From Argyresthia goedartella (taxonomy: Eukaryota > Arthropoda > Insecta > Lepidoptera > Argyresthiidae), in the NCBI GenBank assembly GCA_949825045.1, contig OX463816.1, forward strand, positions 16,673,579-16,737,578: a DNA stretch of 64,000 bases. The letters run 5' to 3'. Made by a program: the position numbers and the translations under genes. Positions 11,874 to 23,379 of the stretch are shown here, one piece after another. Numbering within the stretch: position 1 is the first letter of the stretch; each line of letters opens with the position of its first letter. The notes below the pieces were generated by a model. The model was given only the letters and a program-made list of their open reading frames with translations, was not told the DNA's origin and did no database searches.

Positions 11874-12383
11874 GTAGGTAACTTACATATAAATATATAA
11901 ATACACACATTTATTTATGACACACAAAACTACATACACACATAATATTTCATAATTCACAAGCAAAGCCGGGCGATATCCGTAGTATGCGGCGGGCCGT
12001 ATGTTTCACAACTCGCAGCGCCTGTATACTTACATAGCTAGATGTACACGCTGCGCTCGAGTGCCGAGTCCTCGATCGGCCGACCGGCGACGCCCGCCGC
12101 CAGTCGCAAATTATCAGAGCCACGCGAAGCCCGCGTCGCTCGCTGTACTACCGCGCACTATCGCGTCTTTGTTTCGTATATGTTTTACGCATTTTAACTT
12201 CTGTTTGTATCGTTGCTTCGATCTTTCTTCTTCTACTATTCCTGTGCTATCTCTCCTTCTATAAACTGCTTGTGCTAGCTGTATATAAACTGTGGTGCTT
12301 GTGAATACAAACGTATCTGCTTGTTTGCTATTTCGTTGTTTTCTTACAACAACTCTTCACACCATCTACAACATATCGCTAAA
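11874..12383 (+). repeat. Gypsy 5' LTR
   Basis: 510 bp, starting GTAGGTAACTTACATAT and ending ATATCGCTAAA, where the repeat with the 3' copy stops. The base before the shared start is G here and T in the 3' LTR; a canonical TG start would imply a terminal change in this copy. It contains TATATAAA-like sequence near 12280-12290. An 87-codon open frame inside is repeated in both LTRs and is not treated as a gene. Confidence 0.92.
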
Positions 12384-12384
12384 C

Positions 12385-12402
12385 TGGTGACCCCGACGAA
12401 CA
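12385..12402 (+). promoter_or_regulatory. tRNA primer-binding site
   Basis: TGGTGACCCCGACGAACA begins one base after the LTR end, where minus-strand DNA synthesis is primed by a tRNA 3' end (TGG pairs with CCA). The tRNA species was not determined. Confidence 0.75.
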
Positions 12403-12418
12403 CAAAACGAAGGCAGGA

Positions 12419-13300
12419 ATGTCAGACACGGAAGCAAATGTAACCGTACGTACAAAAAAGCCCGATAAAATGGTCGACTCCGAGTTTGTGGACGCAGCGA
12501 CCGCGCCCATAGCGCCAACGCCTACACCGCCCGTGCATATGCGAATACCTCCATTCTGGCCGGAAAAACCAGCAATTTGGTTCGCTCAGGTGGAGGGACA
12601 GTTTGCAATAATGCGGATTACCGAAGATGCAACAAAATTTTATCATGTACTGGCGACACTCGACAGACAATATGCAGCAGAGGTGGAGGACATACTGACC
12701 GGTCCGGCTGACTACGTCCGCCTCAAGTCAGAACTTATCAAGCGATTATCTGTCTCACGCGAAAACAAGGTGAAACAATTGCTCATGCATGAACAGTTAG
12801 GAAACAGGAAACCATCGCAATTTTTGCGGCACCTGCAACACCTCGCCGGACCAGCCATTCCTGAGGACTTCTTGCGGACGATATGGACGAGCCGTTTGCC
12901 CGCGGGAATGCAGCCTATCGTCGCGTCGCAACCATCGTTGTCATTGGATGACCTCGCCGAACTTGCCAATCGTATAAATGATATTGCGACGCCGTCACAG
13001 CAAGTAGCCGCCGTATCATCGCCGTCATCAGCGATCGACCAACTGACGCGCCAAATGACCGAATTGGCGAAACAAGTAAGCGCTCTCTCAACCCAAGTTA
13101 ACGCAAGGCAGTCCCGTCATCGTGAGCGACACCAAAGGCATCGGTCACGTAGCCAGTCATCGTCGCGCACCCGATCGCAATCAAACTATCGGCGTTTCCC
13201 AGTATGCTGGTATCATCACAAACACGGGGCAAAAGCGAGTAACTGCGTGAAACCCTGTGACTTCAACTCCAAGTCGGGAAACAATCCAGGCAGTCAGTGA
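12419..13300 (+). CDS. Gypsy Gag (capsid/nucleocapsid)
   Basis: Intact 293-residue Gag that assembles the particle and binds element [22 protein letters not shown] (about residues 43-62) and the [11 protein letters not shown] / [12 protein letters not shown] region are typical of the capsid-like domain of arthropod Gypsy elements. The C-terminus is Arg/Ser-rich and ends in CWYHHKHG-(5)-C-(3)-C, a zinc-binding motif common in these Gags. The ATG at 12419 is the first after the primer site. The stop overlaps the pol start. Confidence 0.92.
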   Translation: MSDTEANVTVRTKKPDKMVDSEFVDAATAPIAPTPTPPVHMRIPPFWPEKPAIWFAQVEGQFAIMRITEDATKFYHVLATLDRQYAAEVEDILTGPADYVRLKSELIKRLSVSRENKVKQLLMHEQLGNRKPSQFLRHLQHLAGPAIPEDFLRTIWTSRLPAGMQPIVASQPSLSLDDLAELANRINDIATPSQQVAAVSSPSSAIDQLTRQMTELAKQVSALSTQVNARQSRHRERHQRHRSRSQSSSRTRSQSNYRRFPVCWYHHKHGAKASNCVKPCDFNSKSGNNPGSQ

Positions 13301-16300
13301 TGGCGACCGATGACTGCCAGAACTCCACCGGCCGCCTCTTCGTCATGGATCGTGCAACAAAAAGAAACTTTCTAATAGACACCGGAAGTGATGTTTGTGT
13401 ATATCCTGTTGCCGCGCTCAATGAACTTAGAAATAGAACCGATTATCAACTTAGCGCCGCCAATGGTTCGGCTATCGACACATATGGCTATACTCAGTTA
13501 AATTTGAACTTAGGTTTACGCCGTAATTATCCTTGGCGATTTGTGGTTGCCGACGTCACGAAACCGATCATTGGCGTAGATTTTTTGTCATTTTACCAAC
13601 TTATCGTTGACGTAGGCAATCAAAAACTCGTCGATAGCCTAACCAATGTCAGTGCAATTACTACTGTAGCCACACCTGATTGTCTTGTATCTAGCGTGAA
13701 AATTTCGACTGGTGGCAATAGTAGGTATCATGAAATTTTATCTGATTTTCCGGAAATAACACGACCCGCTGGTATTCCGGATATCGTCAAACACAATACT
13801 ACACACCACATACGAACAACACCAGGTCATCCAGTATCATGCTCACCTCGCCGTTTAGCTCCCGACAAACTTAAAATAGCCAAACACGAGTTTGACGCTA
13901 TGCTAGCTAACGGCATAGCACGTCCGTCAGACAGTCAGTGGGCATCACCCCTACACCTTGCAGCGAAAAGGGACAACGGGTGGCGCCCTTGCGGTGACTA
14001 TAGGTTATTAAACGCTAGGACAATACCAGACCAATATCCGATTCGCCATATACACGATTTTTCACACTCCCTTGCAGGATGTAAGTACTTTTCTGTGGTA
14101 GATTTGGTGAAAGCCTATCATTTCATCCCAGTGGCAAATGACGATATCCCAAAGACCGCAATAACCACCCCATTCGGTTTATTCGAATTTCCCTATATGA
14201 CTTTCGGGTTACGAAACGCGGGAGCAACATTCCAACGATTTGTCGACGAGATGACCCGAGGCTTCGAATTTTGCTACCCATACTTGGACGACTTTCTGAT
14301 ATTTAGTAAAACCCAGGCCGAGCACGAAGATCACTTGCGTCAACTATTTACTCGTATGAGAAATTATGGCGTACTAGTCAACACAAAAAAGTGTGTCTTC
14401 GGAGTCTCCGAGGTCACATTTCTCGGTTACCAAATATCAGAAGCTGGCACAAAACCTTTAGAGAGCAAAGTAGAAGCTATCTCCAAATTCCCTTTGCCCA
14501 AAACAGTCAGAGAGCTTAGAAGATTTCTGGGCATGGTAAATTTTTACAGGCGATTTATGCCCAATGCTGCCCAGATACAAGCGCCTCTAAATGCCTTACT
14601 GACTGGATCAGTAAAAGCCTCTCATCCTGTCAACATCACGGGACAGTCCCTCGAAGCTTTTGAAGCTTGCAAGAAAAACCTTTGCGACGCAGCTCTTTTG
14701 TCACATCCTGATACGCATGCTAAGTTAGGACTTGTCACTGACGCCTCTGACACGGCGATAGGTGGGGTCCTCCAGCAACAAAAAGACGGACATTGGCAAC
14801 CATTAGCGTTTTTCTCACGAAAGTTGAGCCCGTCGCAATCGAAATACTCTCCGTACGATCGTGAGCTCCTTGCCATATACGAGAGCATAAAATATTTTCG
14901 CCATATGCTTGAGGCGCCACTGATTTCACTATCTTTACTGACCACAAGTCACTTTGTTACGCTTTTCACGAGCGCAAAAGTAACTGCTCACCTCGTCAGT
15001 ACAGGCACTTAGATTTTATTTCGCAGTTTACAACGGACGTGCGTCACATTTCGGGAAAAGACAATGTCGTTGCCGATACGCTTTCCCGTATTTGTGAACT
15101 GCAGAAACCAGTCGATTTAGAAATCATGGCCAAGCTACAAGCCACTGATCCTGATCTAGCTGAGCATCTCCAAGGCGATAGTGCACTCCGTCTTACAAAG
15201 ATGTTGGTACCTGGGAGTAGTACCGAAATGTACTGTGATGTCAGTACATCAACCCCCAGACCTTTCGTCCACATGGAACTGCGTCGGCAGGTATTTAACT
15301 GCCTTCACTCACTCAGCCATCCAGGAGCTAACGCAACAGCCAAGCTCGTCGCACAACGCTTCGCTTGGCCACTGATGCGTAAAAACTGTCGCGAATGGTC
15401 TGAGGCATGTTTGGCGTGACACGACATAGACATAGACACGTAACATCACCTATTGGTACCCTAAATTTGCCTTCAGCGCGTTTCAAACATGTACACCTAG
15501 ACCTCATCGGACCATTACCTCCAGATGGTGAATATCGGTACTGTCTTACACTTGTCGATCGCTTCACGCGATGGCCAGAAGTGGTACCAATCACCGATAT
15601 CACTGCTGAAACAGTGGCCAAAGCTTTCATTTCTTGCTGGGTGTCTCGCTATGGTTGTCCCATAGAGGTCGTAACCGACCGCGGACGACAGTTCAATTCA
15701 GCGCTGTTTCAGCAGCTGTCCAGATCGATAGGGTTCGATCATCGGAAGACAACGGCGTATCACCCGCAATGTAACGGCTTAGTGGAGCGTTTCCATCGGC
15801 AGCTGAAGGCAGCCATAACCTGTCACGCAGACGCGAAATGGACCGAGACGTTGCCATTAGTACTCCTCGGTATCAGGAGTGCCATTAAAGAAGACCTTCA
15901 AACTTCGTCGGCCGAGCTCGTCTATGGCGAGCCACTTCGCCTACCCGGCGAATTTTTCGGCGACAATTTTTCTTGGTACACAACAGATATAACGGATTTT
16001 TCAGCCCGCTTGAAGTCTTTCGCAGAAACCGTACGTCCAGTACCAACACAGCATCACTCGGCACACAAAACCTTCGTTTACAAAGATCTCGCCACATGTA
16101 GCCACGTATTCCTACGGGAAGACATGCTACGTGGCTCACTTCAGCCTGCATACACAGGGCCACACGAAGTGTTAAAACGAGGTGCCAAATATTTTACTAT
16201 ACGCCTAAAAGGGAAAGACAATACAGTAAGCGTAGACCGCCTTAAACCAGCCTACATACTGTCTGATGACGTATCCCCATCAAATCCTGATATCATTTCA

Positions 16301-16423
16301 ACATATACTCAACAGTCACAGTCACGGGATCCGCCTAACATCCCTGACGTCCCCGACACTCCCGTCATACGAACAACTCGTTCAGGAAGGAAAGTATATT
16401 TTCCTGACTACTATCGCCCGTAG
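13297..16423 (+). pseudogene. Gypsy Pol with two frameshifts
   Basis: Best ATG 13300, overlapping the gag stop as TGATG. First segment (to 15012): protease DTGS at residues 28-31, RT with YLDDF at residues 329-333, RNase H with VTDAS (Asp482). A frameshift at about 14905-14925 cuts the end of RNase H; the correct frame runs on through 15039-15419 with the integrase HHCC zinc finger ([15 protein letters not shown]). A second shift at about 15405-15425 leads to the integrase core: D32, D91 and E127 of the last frame (15407-16423), a DD(35)E triad, then a GPY/F-like end with VDRLKPAY. Only the shifts prevent a full-length product. Host genes are absent nearby; the unit would be transcribed from the 5' LTR. 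Confidence 0.9.
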
Positions 16424-16435
16424 ACACGGTCTCTC

Positions 16436-16446
16436 GAGGGGAGTGA
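16436..16446 (+). promoter_or_regulatory. Polypurine tract
   Basis: GAGGGGAGTGA directly before the 3' LTR, the usual primer for plus-strand DNA synthesis. Confidence 0.75.
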
Positions 16447-16447
16447 T

Positions 16448-16957
16448 GTAGGTAACTTACATATAAATATATAAATACACACATTTATTTATGACACACA
16501 AAACTACATACACACATAATATTTCATAATTCACAAGCAAAGCCGGGCGATATCCGTAGTATGCGGCGGGCCGTATGTTTCACAACTCGCAGCGCCTGTA
16601 TACTTACATAGCTAGATGTACACGCTGCGCTCGAGTGCCGAGTCCTCGATCGGCCGACCGGCGACGCCCGCCGCCAGTCGCAAATTATCAGAGCCACGCG
16701 AAGCCCGCGTCGCTCGCTGTACTACCGCGCACTATCGCGTCTTTGTTTCGTATATGTTTTACGCATTTTAACTTCTGTTTGTATCGTTGCTTCGATCTTT
16801 CTTCTTCTACTATTCCTGTGCTATCTCTCCTTCTATAAACTGCTTGTGCTAGCTGTATATAAACTGTGGTGCTTGTGAATACAAACGTATCTGCTTGTTT
16901 GCTATTTCGTTGTTTTCTTACAACAACTCTTCACACCATCTACAACATATCGCTAAA
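16448..16957 (+). repeat. Gypsy 3' LTR
   Basis: 510 bp, collinear with the 5' LTR (offset 4574 throughout) and without differences that I could find. It is preceded by T, giving TGTAGG, and ends ATATCGCTAAA at the junction with minus-strand LINE coding sequence. Confidence 0.92.
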
Positions 16958-18150
16958 GAGCAACCTTCCCAAGCTTTCTTGTCTTCTACATAATCTGATA
17001 TTTTGTAGTTACCTTTTTTACATAAGTGATTTTTAACAACATTTTTAAATTTATTTACAGACAATTCTTGTAACTCAGTCGGTATTTTGTTGTAAAAGCG
17101 AATACATTGCCCTTTAAAAGATACATTAACCTTATGGAGCCTAGTAGTAGTTATAGCAAGTTTATTCCTATTTCTAGTGTTGACATTGTGCCTGTCGCTA
17201 TTCTTAGGAAATTTATCAATATTTTTGTGGACGTACATTAGGTTTTCATTAATATACTGACACGGCACTGTCATAATGTTAATTTCCTTAAATTTACAAC
17301 GTAGTGACTCTCTGGGACCCACATTGTAGATTGCACGAACAGCCCTCTTTTGCAGCACAAATATTATGTTAATGTCTGCAGCGTTCCCCCACAGCAGTAT
17401 GCCGTAAGACATAATGCTATGGAAGTAGCTGAAGTAAACTAGTCTAGCTATTTCCACGTCCGTAAAAAGACGGATTTTTTTAACTGCATAAACTGCGGAA
17501 CTGAGTTTTTTTGATAGCTTATCTATGTGTGGGCGCCACTGAAGCTTATTATCTAAGGTGATTCCTAGGAATATCTACAATTTCTAAATTTTCACCTTTA
17601 ACATTAACATTAGCCGAGACTTGTTTAACATTGGGTAGTATAAACCGAATACATTTAGTTTTGTTATTGTTCAGTAAAAGATTATTAGCACTAAACCAAT
17701 TGACTACCTTTGAGATTGCATTATTCACATCGTCAAAGTTCAAACTGCGTCGTTTCATTTTGAACAAAAGTGAAGTGTCATCTGCAAACAGTACAATCTC
17801 ATGATTATCTCTGACAAGATGTGGCAGGTCATTAATATAAACCAAAAACAGGAATGGCCCGAGTATGGAACCCTGCGGTACACCCATAGTAACCACAGAC
17901 CCTGGAGATCGTTTTCCATTAATGTAAACTCTCTGTATCCTGTTATTTAGATAAGAAGAGAGAAGATCTAAAGAGTTATCCCTAATTAATAATAATAGTG
18001 ATGTAATTTCCTGATCAATGTCCCATGTTCAACGCAATCAAAAGCCTTAGACAAATCGCAAAATACACCTAGAGCATGATGCGACTCCTCCCAGGCATCA
18101 TATATATGTGATATTAACTCAATACCGGCATCTGAAATCTCGTCCCTCTG
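16958..18150 (-). pseudogene. Jockey/CR1-like LINE RT, C-terminal half
   Basis: Read on the minus strand: FCDLSKAFDCV (about 18060-18090), then stops and a shift, GVPQGSILGP (about 17865), FADDTSLLFK (catalytic ADD near 17785), NNLLLNNNKTKC, ARLVYFSYFHSIMSYGILLWG and the end near YKISDYVEDKKAWE. The motifs and C-terminal thumb-like region match LINEs at 52343-53182 and 63505-63775. Frameshifts lie near 17480-17550 and 17960-18000. The sequence is cut at its 3' end by the Gypsy LTR and is 5'-truncated near 18150. Confidence 0.85.
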
Positions 18151-18791
18151 CTAACACCACTACGTGGACCATGGGTACGCTAACTTTCATCCTCTATCTG
18201 AGCTCCATATAAATTTCAAAACTTTACTTGGAAAGGATTAAAGACCCTTCATTTCTCCATAGCTGCGGCGATGGGCTAGCCCCCTGTCATGCAAAATTGA
18301 ATAATGTTTCACTGGCTAAACTTGGGCACATTGTGCCTCTACCACCCCGTGTGAGAAAAAAAAGTGAAGCTATGAAAGTGTGATGAGAGAATCACAGTTT
18401 TTAGTAAGTAGAATAGTTAGATAATTATAAAAATTATTTCAAAGAAACCGACTCGAGCTTTAGAATTTCTAATATTTTTTTATAAATACTAGTGAACATA
18501 CCATGACAACTCAAGTAAATAGCTAACGCAGTTACTTAGCTCTGCCAAAGCACTGTATTTCTACAAAAAACCTCAATGCTCCTCAAATGTAAAATGTGTA
18601 GTTAAGCTGGATATGGACAACATTAATCCCTTACAATAAATGTATCGAAAAACCAATCACAATGTTCATGACTACATTTTTTATCACCCGTTAATTATAG
18701 GGCGAATTTTACTAACTGACTGAACAAAAGGGTTCTAACATTTTTGTATGGGGACTGGCAAACCTAACTATCTGCCATTTTTAATAATGAT
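18151..18791. other. Unassigned repeat-like spacer
   Basis: No coding frame. Around 18255-18290 lies GCGGCGATGGGCTAGCCCC, which resembles a dispersed sequence also seen at about 61430-61450. The last part runs into the arm of the inverted repeat. Confidence 0.4.
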
Positions 18792-19420
18792 GTAAATGCT
18801 CTTTTGGAGGATAACATCCATCATTATGAAGAATTGTTCACCTAGGAAAACTATATTCCGCAGGGAATGCTATTCATAGTGATGGGTACTATCACCCTGT
18901 ATTTTAAAACCCTCATATTTTTTGAGGGGTCTCGACTTTAAACCCTATGCCATGGTAATAAATATAAATTAACAGTGAAATTACTTGAATATGGAGGATC
19001 TAGCTAGATTGACCATAGTGCCTGAGGGGACACTTGTTTGTTATCTGAAGCTTGATCGGAGACGAGATCCAACGTAGTGTGAACAAGCTCTTAATTGATA
19101 TCAAAACTCTCGAGTGATATTAATATGAAACTCGCCTTCGGCTCGTTTCATAAACCCACTCACTCTCGAGTATTAATGCCCTCCATTATGTAGCAGTCAC
19201 ATAAACTACTATAAATGATATATGTTTCATTGCTAGTATCGGACAATTCCGATTAAATCGCTAGATTGGGTACACTGTCCCCTCTTATACACCACTTTCC
19301 TCTCTACTTGATCTTCTGAACAGTGTATTTTTCGTTCGTAGATGACGTTGATGTGTGTGGTAATTATAGGTAGAGGACACTTCAAAGAACAAAAAACTTT
19401 CCATAGTATGGTGCCCTGAT

Positions 19421-19826
19421 TTTTAGGGTTCCGGACCCGAAGGATGCTGAACGGGACCCTATTACTAAGCCTCCGCTGTCCGTCCGTCCATCCGTCCACC
19501 TGTCACTAGGCTGTATCTCATGAAACGTGATAGTAAGACAATTGAAATTTTCACAGATGATGTATTTTTGTTGACGCTTTAACAACTAATACTAAAAAAC
19601 AGAATAAAAAAAATATTTAAGGGGGCTCCCCATACAACAATTATTTCAATACCACACACTTATGATTGCACCTGGTTAGACACATGGAGTGTGAAAGTAG
19701 ACGCACCAATAACTTTGTAAACAACATTTTGCTATGTAAAATATAAACTATTCACTCCACACCATCCTTACCATTGTACGGTAGTACGGAACCCTTCGTG
19801 CGCGAGTTCGATTCGCACTTGACCGG
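19421..19826 (-). repeat. SINE-like element in left arm
   Basis: On the minus strand it begins CCGGTCAAGTGCGAATCG and ends GGGTCCGGAACCCTAAAAA, with a GGAC-repeat near the 3' part. It matches the unit-B insertion at 41879-42287, whose empty site is known. Same family, independent copy. Confidence 0.75.
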
Positions 19827-20140
19827 TTTTTCAAGCTAGTGACTCTGGCTTCATGTATACAGAACTAGCTTAATTTCTAGGCTAGTAAGCTAGTGAGAAA
19901 GCCAAGTGTCTCAAACACGGATAGTTTAATAGGGTGTGTTATATTTTTTGAGCTAGTAGTACCCCCCACCGCCGATTTAACTATCTTAGCTTGTGTACTA
20001 GCTATCTCGAAGCATCTGCCGTCCAGACAAGTCAACAATTTTAACTTTAAAACTTCTGAGAATAGCTCATAAAGACAGTAAGTGGGCTTTGAGATCATCA
20101 ATAACTAACGCACAGAAAATAGTACCCGAAAGGAAAAAAA

Positions 20141-20572
20141 CCGGCGAGTTGGAAATACGCACCATTATCTGTAAAAACGGCAAAAAAACATGTCTGTTGT
20201 ATGGGAAACACTAATATTTATGGGGAAATTCAATATTTGTTTTATTTTCATTTAATTATTAAATTTTAAAGTGAATATATAACTAGAAATACTGTGAATA
20301 TTTCAAGCGTCTACCTTTATCAATATCGAGAAAAAACGAGCAAATATTCATGTTTGTTGTATGGGAGTCCCTAAAATAATTAATTTATTCTGTGTATTTG
20401 TTGTTATAGTGGCAACAGAAATATATCGTTAGTGAAAATTTCAACCGTTTAACTATCACGGTTCATGAGATACAGCCTGTTAACAGACGGACAGTAAGAC
20501 ACAGACAGACAGACAGCCGAGTCTTAGTAATAGGGTCCCGTTTTGCACCTTTCGAGTACGATACCATAAAAC
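20141..20572 (+). repeat. Second, divergent SINE-like element in left arm
   Basis: Begins CCGGCGAGTTGGAAATACGC, contains TCATGAGATACAGCC and AATAGGGTCCCGTTTT, and ends near an A-rich tract. It shares its 3' half with the element at 41879-42287 but has a different head. Mirrored at 21532-21963. Confidence 0.65.
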
Positions 20573-20808
20573 GGAGGGTGACTTAAAAAAAAAATGAGAT
20601 CCAATCAAACGCATGTACAAAAATCAAGCTAGTCTCGCAACGCAGATTAATCAGCTGTAAAAAGTTGTGAGACCTAATGTAAAGCGAATTTGGCAACTTC
20701 ATTAAGTACCTATACCTAATATACATGGAAATACCTATTTACCTTCTTCATACAGTTTTAACTTATTGGTTAACTTAAAATATTTTAAGGTGACCGTATC
20801 AATATTAG

Positions 20809-21296
20809 ACGTCTTTATTTCTATAATAGATAGAATGACTTGGTGATCGCCTACGACAATAGATCTGCATAAAACTAGATTTATTATTAAAAAGTTATTA
20901 ATTTCTATAGTAAATACTAACAAATATGCTCAGTATATGCAATACTTCAAAATATGCCTTTTCTTTAGGTTGGACTACTGTCTGAGGAGAAGAGGAAATA
21001 TTAATGTACATGACACAAGCGCTTTCATTTTATGTAAACACAAAGCCAAATTGAAATAGTGTAATTATTATGGTAAATTGCAATGCAATAGATCTGCATA
21101 CAACTAGTTTTATTGTTAAAAAGTTATTTATTTCTGTATACACTTATATTCTATATAACTATATATAACTACTTAATATTCTAATATTAGCTAATGACCA
21201 GGTATTAATTAGTTTGTTGTTTGGATATAAAATTAATTTGTTGTGATTATGCAATGCAATTGCCAAGTTATTCTTTTTATTAAAGAAATAATATAC
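20809..21296. repeat. Loop of the inverted repeat
   Basis: 488 bp, AT-rich. Present once in unit B (39520-39960 region), where it sits between short diverged inverted flanks without the 2-kb arms. Its last 66 bp (21233-21298) are repeated directly at 23313-23378. Confidence 0.85.
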
Positions 21297-21531
21297 CTAA
21301 TATTGATACGGTCACCTTAAAATATTTTAAGTTAACCAATAAGTTAAAACTGTATGAAGAAGGTAAATAGGTATTTCCATGTATATTAGGTATAGGTACT
21401 TAATGAAGTTGCCAAATTTGCTTGACATTAGGTCTCACAACTTTTTACAGCTGATTAATCTGCGTTGCCAGACTAGCTTGATTTTTGTACATGCGTTTGA
21501 TTGGATCTCATTTTTTTTTAAGTCACCCTCC

Positions 21532-21963
21532 GTTTTATGGTATCGTACTCGAAAGGTGCAAAACGGGACCCTATTACTAAGACTCGGCTGTCTGTCTGTC
21601 TGTGTCTTACTGTCCGTCTGTTACCAGGCTGTATCTCATGAACCGTGATAGTTAAACGGTTGAAATTTTCACTAACGATATATTTCTGTTGCCACTATAA
21701 CAACAAATACACAGAATAAATTAATTATTTTAGGGACTCCCATACAACAAACATGAATATTTGCTCGTTTTTTCTCGATATTGATAAAGGTAGACGCTTG
21801 AAATATTCACAGTATTTCTAGTTATATATTCACTTTAAAATTTAATAATTAAATGAAAATAAAACAAATATTGAATTTCCCCATAAATATTAGTGTTTCC
21901 CATACAACAGACATGTTTTTTTGCCGTTTTTACAGATAATGGTGCGTATTTCCAACTCGCCGG
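21532..21963 (-). repeat. Mirror copy of the divergent SINE
   Basis: Right-arm counterpart of 20141-20572; a product of the arm duplication, not a separate insertion. Confidence 0.75.
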
Positions 21964-22277
21964 TTTTTTTCCTTTCGGGTACTATTTTCTGTGCGTTAGT
22001 TATTGATGATCTCAAAGCCCACTTACTGTCTTTATGAGCTATTCTCAGAAGTTTTAAAGTTAAAATTGTTGACTTGTCTGGACGGCAGATGCTTCGAGAT
22101 AGCTAGTACACAAGCTAAGATAGTTAAATCGGCGGTGGGGGGTACTACTAGCTCAAAAAATATAACACACCCTATTAAACTATCCGTGTTTGAGACACTT
22201 GGCTTTCTCACTAGCTTACTAGCCTAGAAATTAAGCTAGTTCTGTATACATGAAGCCAGAGTCACTAGCTTGAAAAA

Positions 22278-22683
22278 CCGGTCAAGTGCGAATCGAACTC
22301 GCGCACGAAGGGTTCCGTACTACCGTACAATGGTAAGGATGGTGTGGAGTGAATAGTTTATATTTTACATAGCAAAATGTTGTTTACAAAGTTATTGGTG
22401 CGTCTACTTTCACACTCCATGTGTCTAACCAGGTGCAATCATAAGTGTGTGGTATTGAAATAATTGTTGTATGGGGAGCCCCCTTAAATATTTTTTTTAT
22501 TCTGTTTTTTAGTATTAGTTGTTAAAGCGTCAACAAAAATACATCATCTGTGAAAATTTCAATTGTCTTACTATCACGTTTCATGAGATACAGCCTAGTG
22601 ACAAGTGGACGGATGGACGGACGGACAGCGGAGGCTTAGTAATAGGGTCCCGTTCAGCATCCTTCGGGTCCGGAACCCTAAAA
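22278..22683 (+). repeat. Mirror copy of the first SINE
   Basis: Right-arm counterpart of 19421-19826. One visible difference: GACAAGTGGACGG here, where the mirrored left arm reads GACAGGTGGACGG. Confidence 0.75.
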
Positions 22684-23312
22684 ATCAGGGCACCATACTA
22701 TGGAAAGTTTTTTGTTCTTTGAAGTGTCCTCTACCTATAATTACCACACACATCAACGTCATCTACGAACGAAAAATACACTGTTCAGAAGATCAAGTAG
22801 AGAGGAAAGTGGTGTATAAGAGGGGACAGTGTACCCAATCTAGCGATTTAATCGGAATTGTCCGATACTAGCAATGAAACATATATCATTTATAGTAGTT
22901 TATGTGACTGCTACATAATGGAGGGCATTAATACTCGAGAGTGAGTGGGTTTATGAAACGAGCCGAAGGCGAGTTTCATATTAATATCACTCGAGAGTTT
23001 TGATATCAATTAAGAGCTTGTTCACACTACGTTGGATCTCGTCTCCGATCAAGCTTCAGATAACAAACAAGTGTCCCCTCAGGCACTATGGTCAATCTAG
23101 CTAGATCCTCCATATTCAAGTAATTTCACTGTTAATTTATATTTATTACCATGGCATAGGGTTTAAAGTCGAGACCCCTCAAAAAATATGAGGGTTTTAA
23201 AATACAGGGTGATAGTACCCATCACTATGAATAGCATTCCCTGCGCAATATAGTTTTCCTAGGTGAACAATTCTTCATAATGATGGATGTTATCCTCCAA
23301 AAGAGCATTTAC

Positions 23313-23378
23313 TTAATTTGTTGTGATTATGCAATGCAATTCCCAAGTTATTCTTTTTATTAAAGAAATAATATACCT
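23313..23378 (+). repeat. 66-bp direct repeat of loop end
   Basis: Copy of 21233-21298 with one or two changes (AATTCCCAAG for AATTGCCAAG). It sits exactly at the outer edge of the right arm and looks like a footprint of the event that produced the arm. Confidence 0.85.
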
Positions 23379-23379
23379 T

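Larger units (their letters stand above)
11874..16957 (+). mobile_element. Ty3/Gypsy LTR retrotransposon, 5.08 kb
   Basis: Complete structure: a 510-bp LTR, a primer-binding site, gag, pol (protease, RT, RNase H, integrase), a polypurine tract and a 510-bp LTR. No envelope frame lies between the pol stop (16423) and the 3' LTR, so it is not an errantivirus. The LTRs show no indels and match wherever compared, which indicates very recent insertion. No convincing target duplication is visible: GTAG/GGTAG on the left, GAGC on the right. Confidence 0.93.
18792..20808 (+). repeat. Left arm of a 2-kb inverted repeat
   Basis: 2017 bp mirrored at 21297-23312. Positions pair by a constant sum of 42104 (42105 inside a poly-A/poly-T length difference near 20590), so there is one 1-bp indel and only a handful of substitutions. 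The arm carries two SINE-like insertions of its own. Its outer 0.55 kb recurs at 34809-35336. Confidence 0.95.
21297..23312 (-). repeat. Right arm of the 2-kb inverted repeat
   Basis: 2016 bp, reverse complement of 18792-20808. Absent at the corresponding place in unit B, so it appears to be the newly added arm. It ends at 23312, after which 66 bp of loop-end sequence recur. Confidence 0.95.

Noticed and set aside
12001..12264. 87-codon ORF repeated at 16575-16838
   Set aside because: It lies wholly inside the Gypsy LTRs; identity merely reflects the LTR pair, and it spans promoter-type sequence with no domain.
16424..16447. Envelope gene search between Gypsy pol and 3' LTR
   Set aside because: Only about 24 bp separate the pol stop and the LTR, so there is no env.
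19233..19499. ORFs repeated in both palindrome arms (also 19877-20101, 22003-22227, 22605-22871)
   Set aside because: They overlap SINE sequence or simple GGAC repeats, lack domains, and recur only because the arms are mirrored.
18792..23312. Foldback DNA transposon with 2-kb terminal inverted repeats
   Set aside because: Outer ends lack matching target duplications, the arms contain unrelated repeats in mirror order, and unit B shows the locus without the second arm; inverted duplication explains it better.
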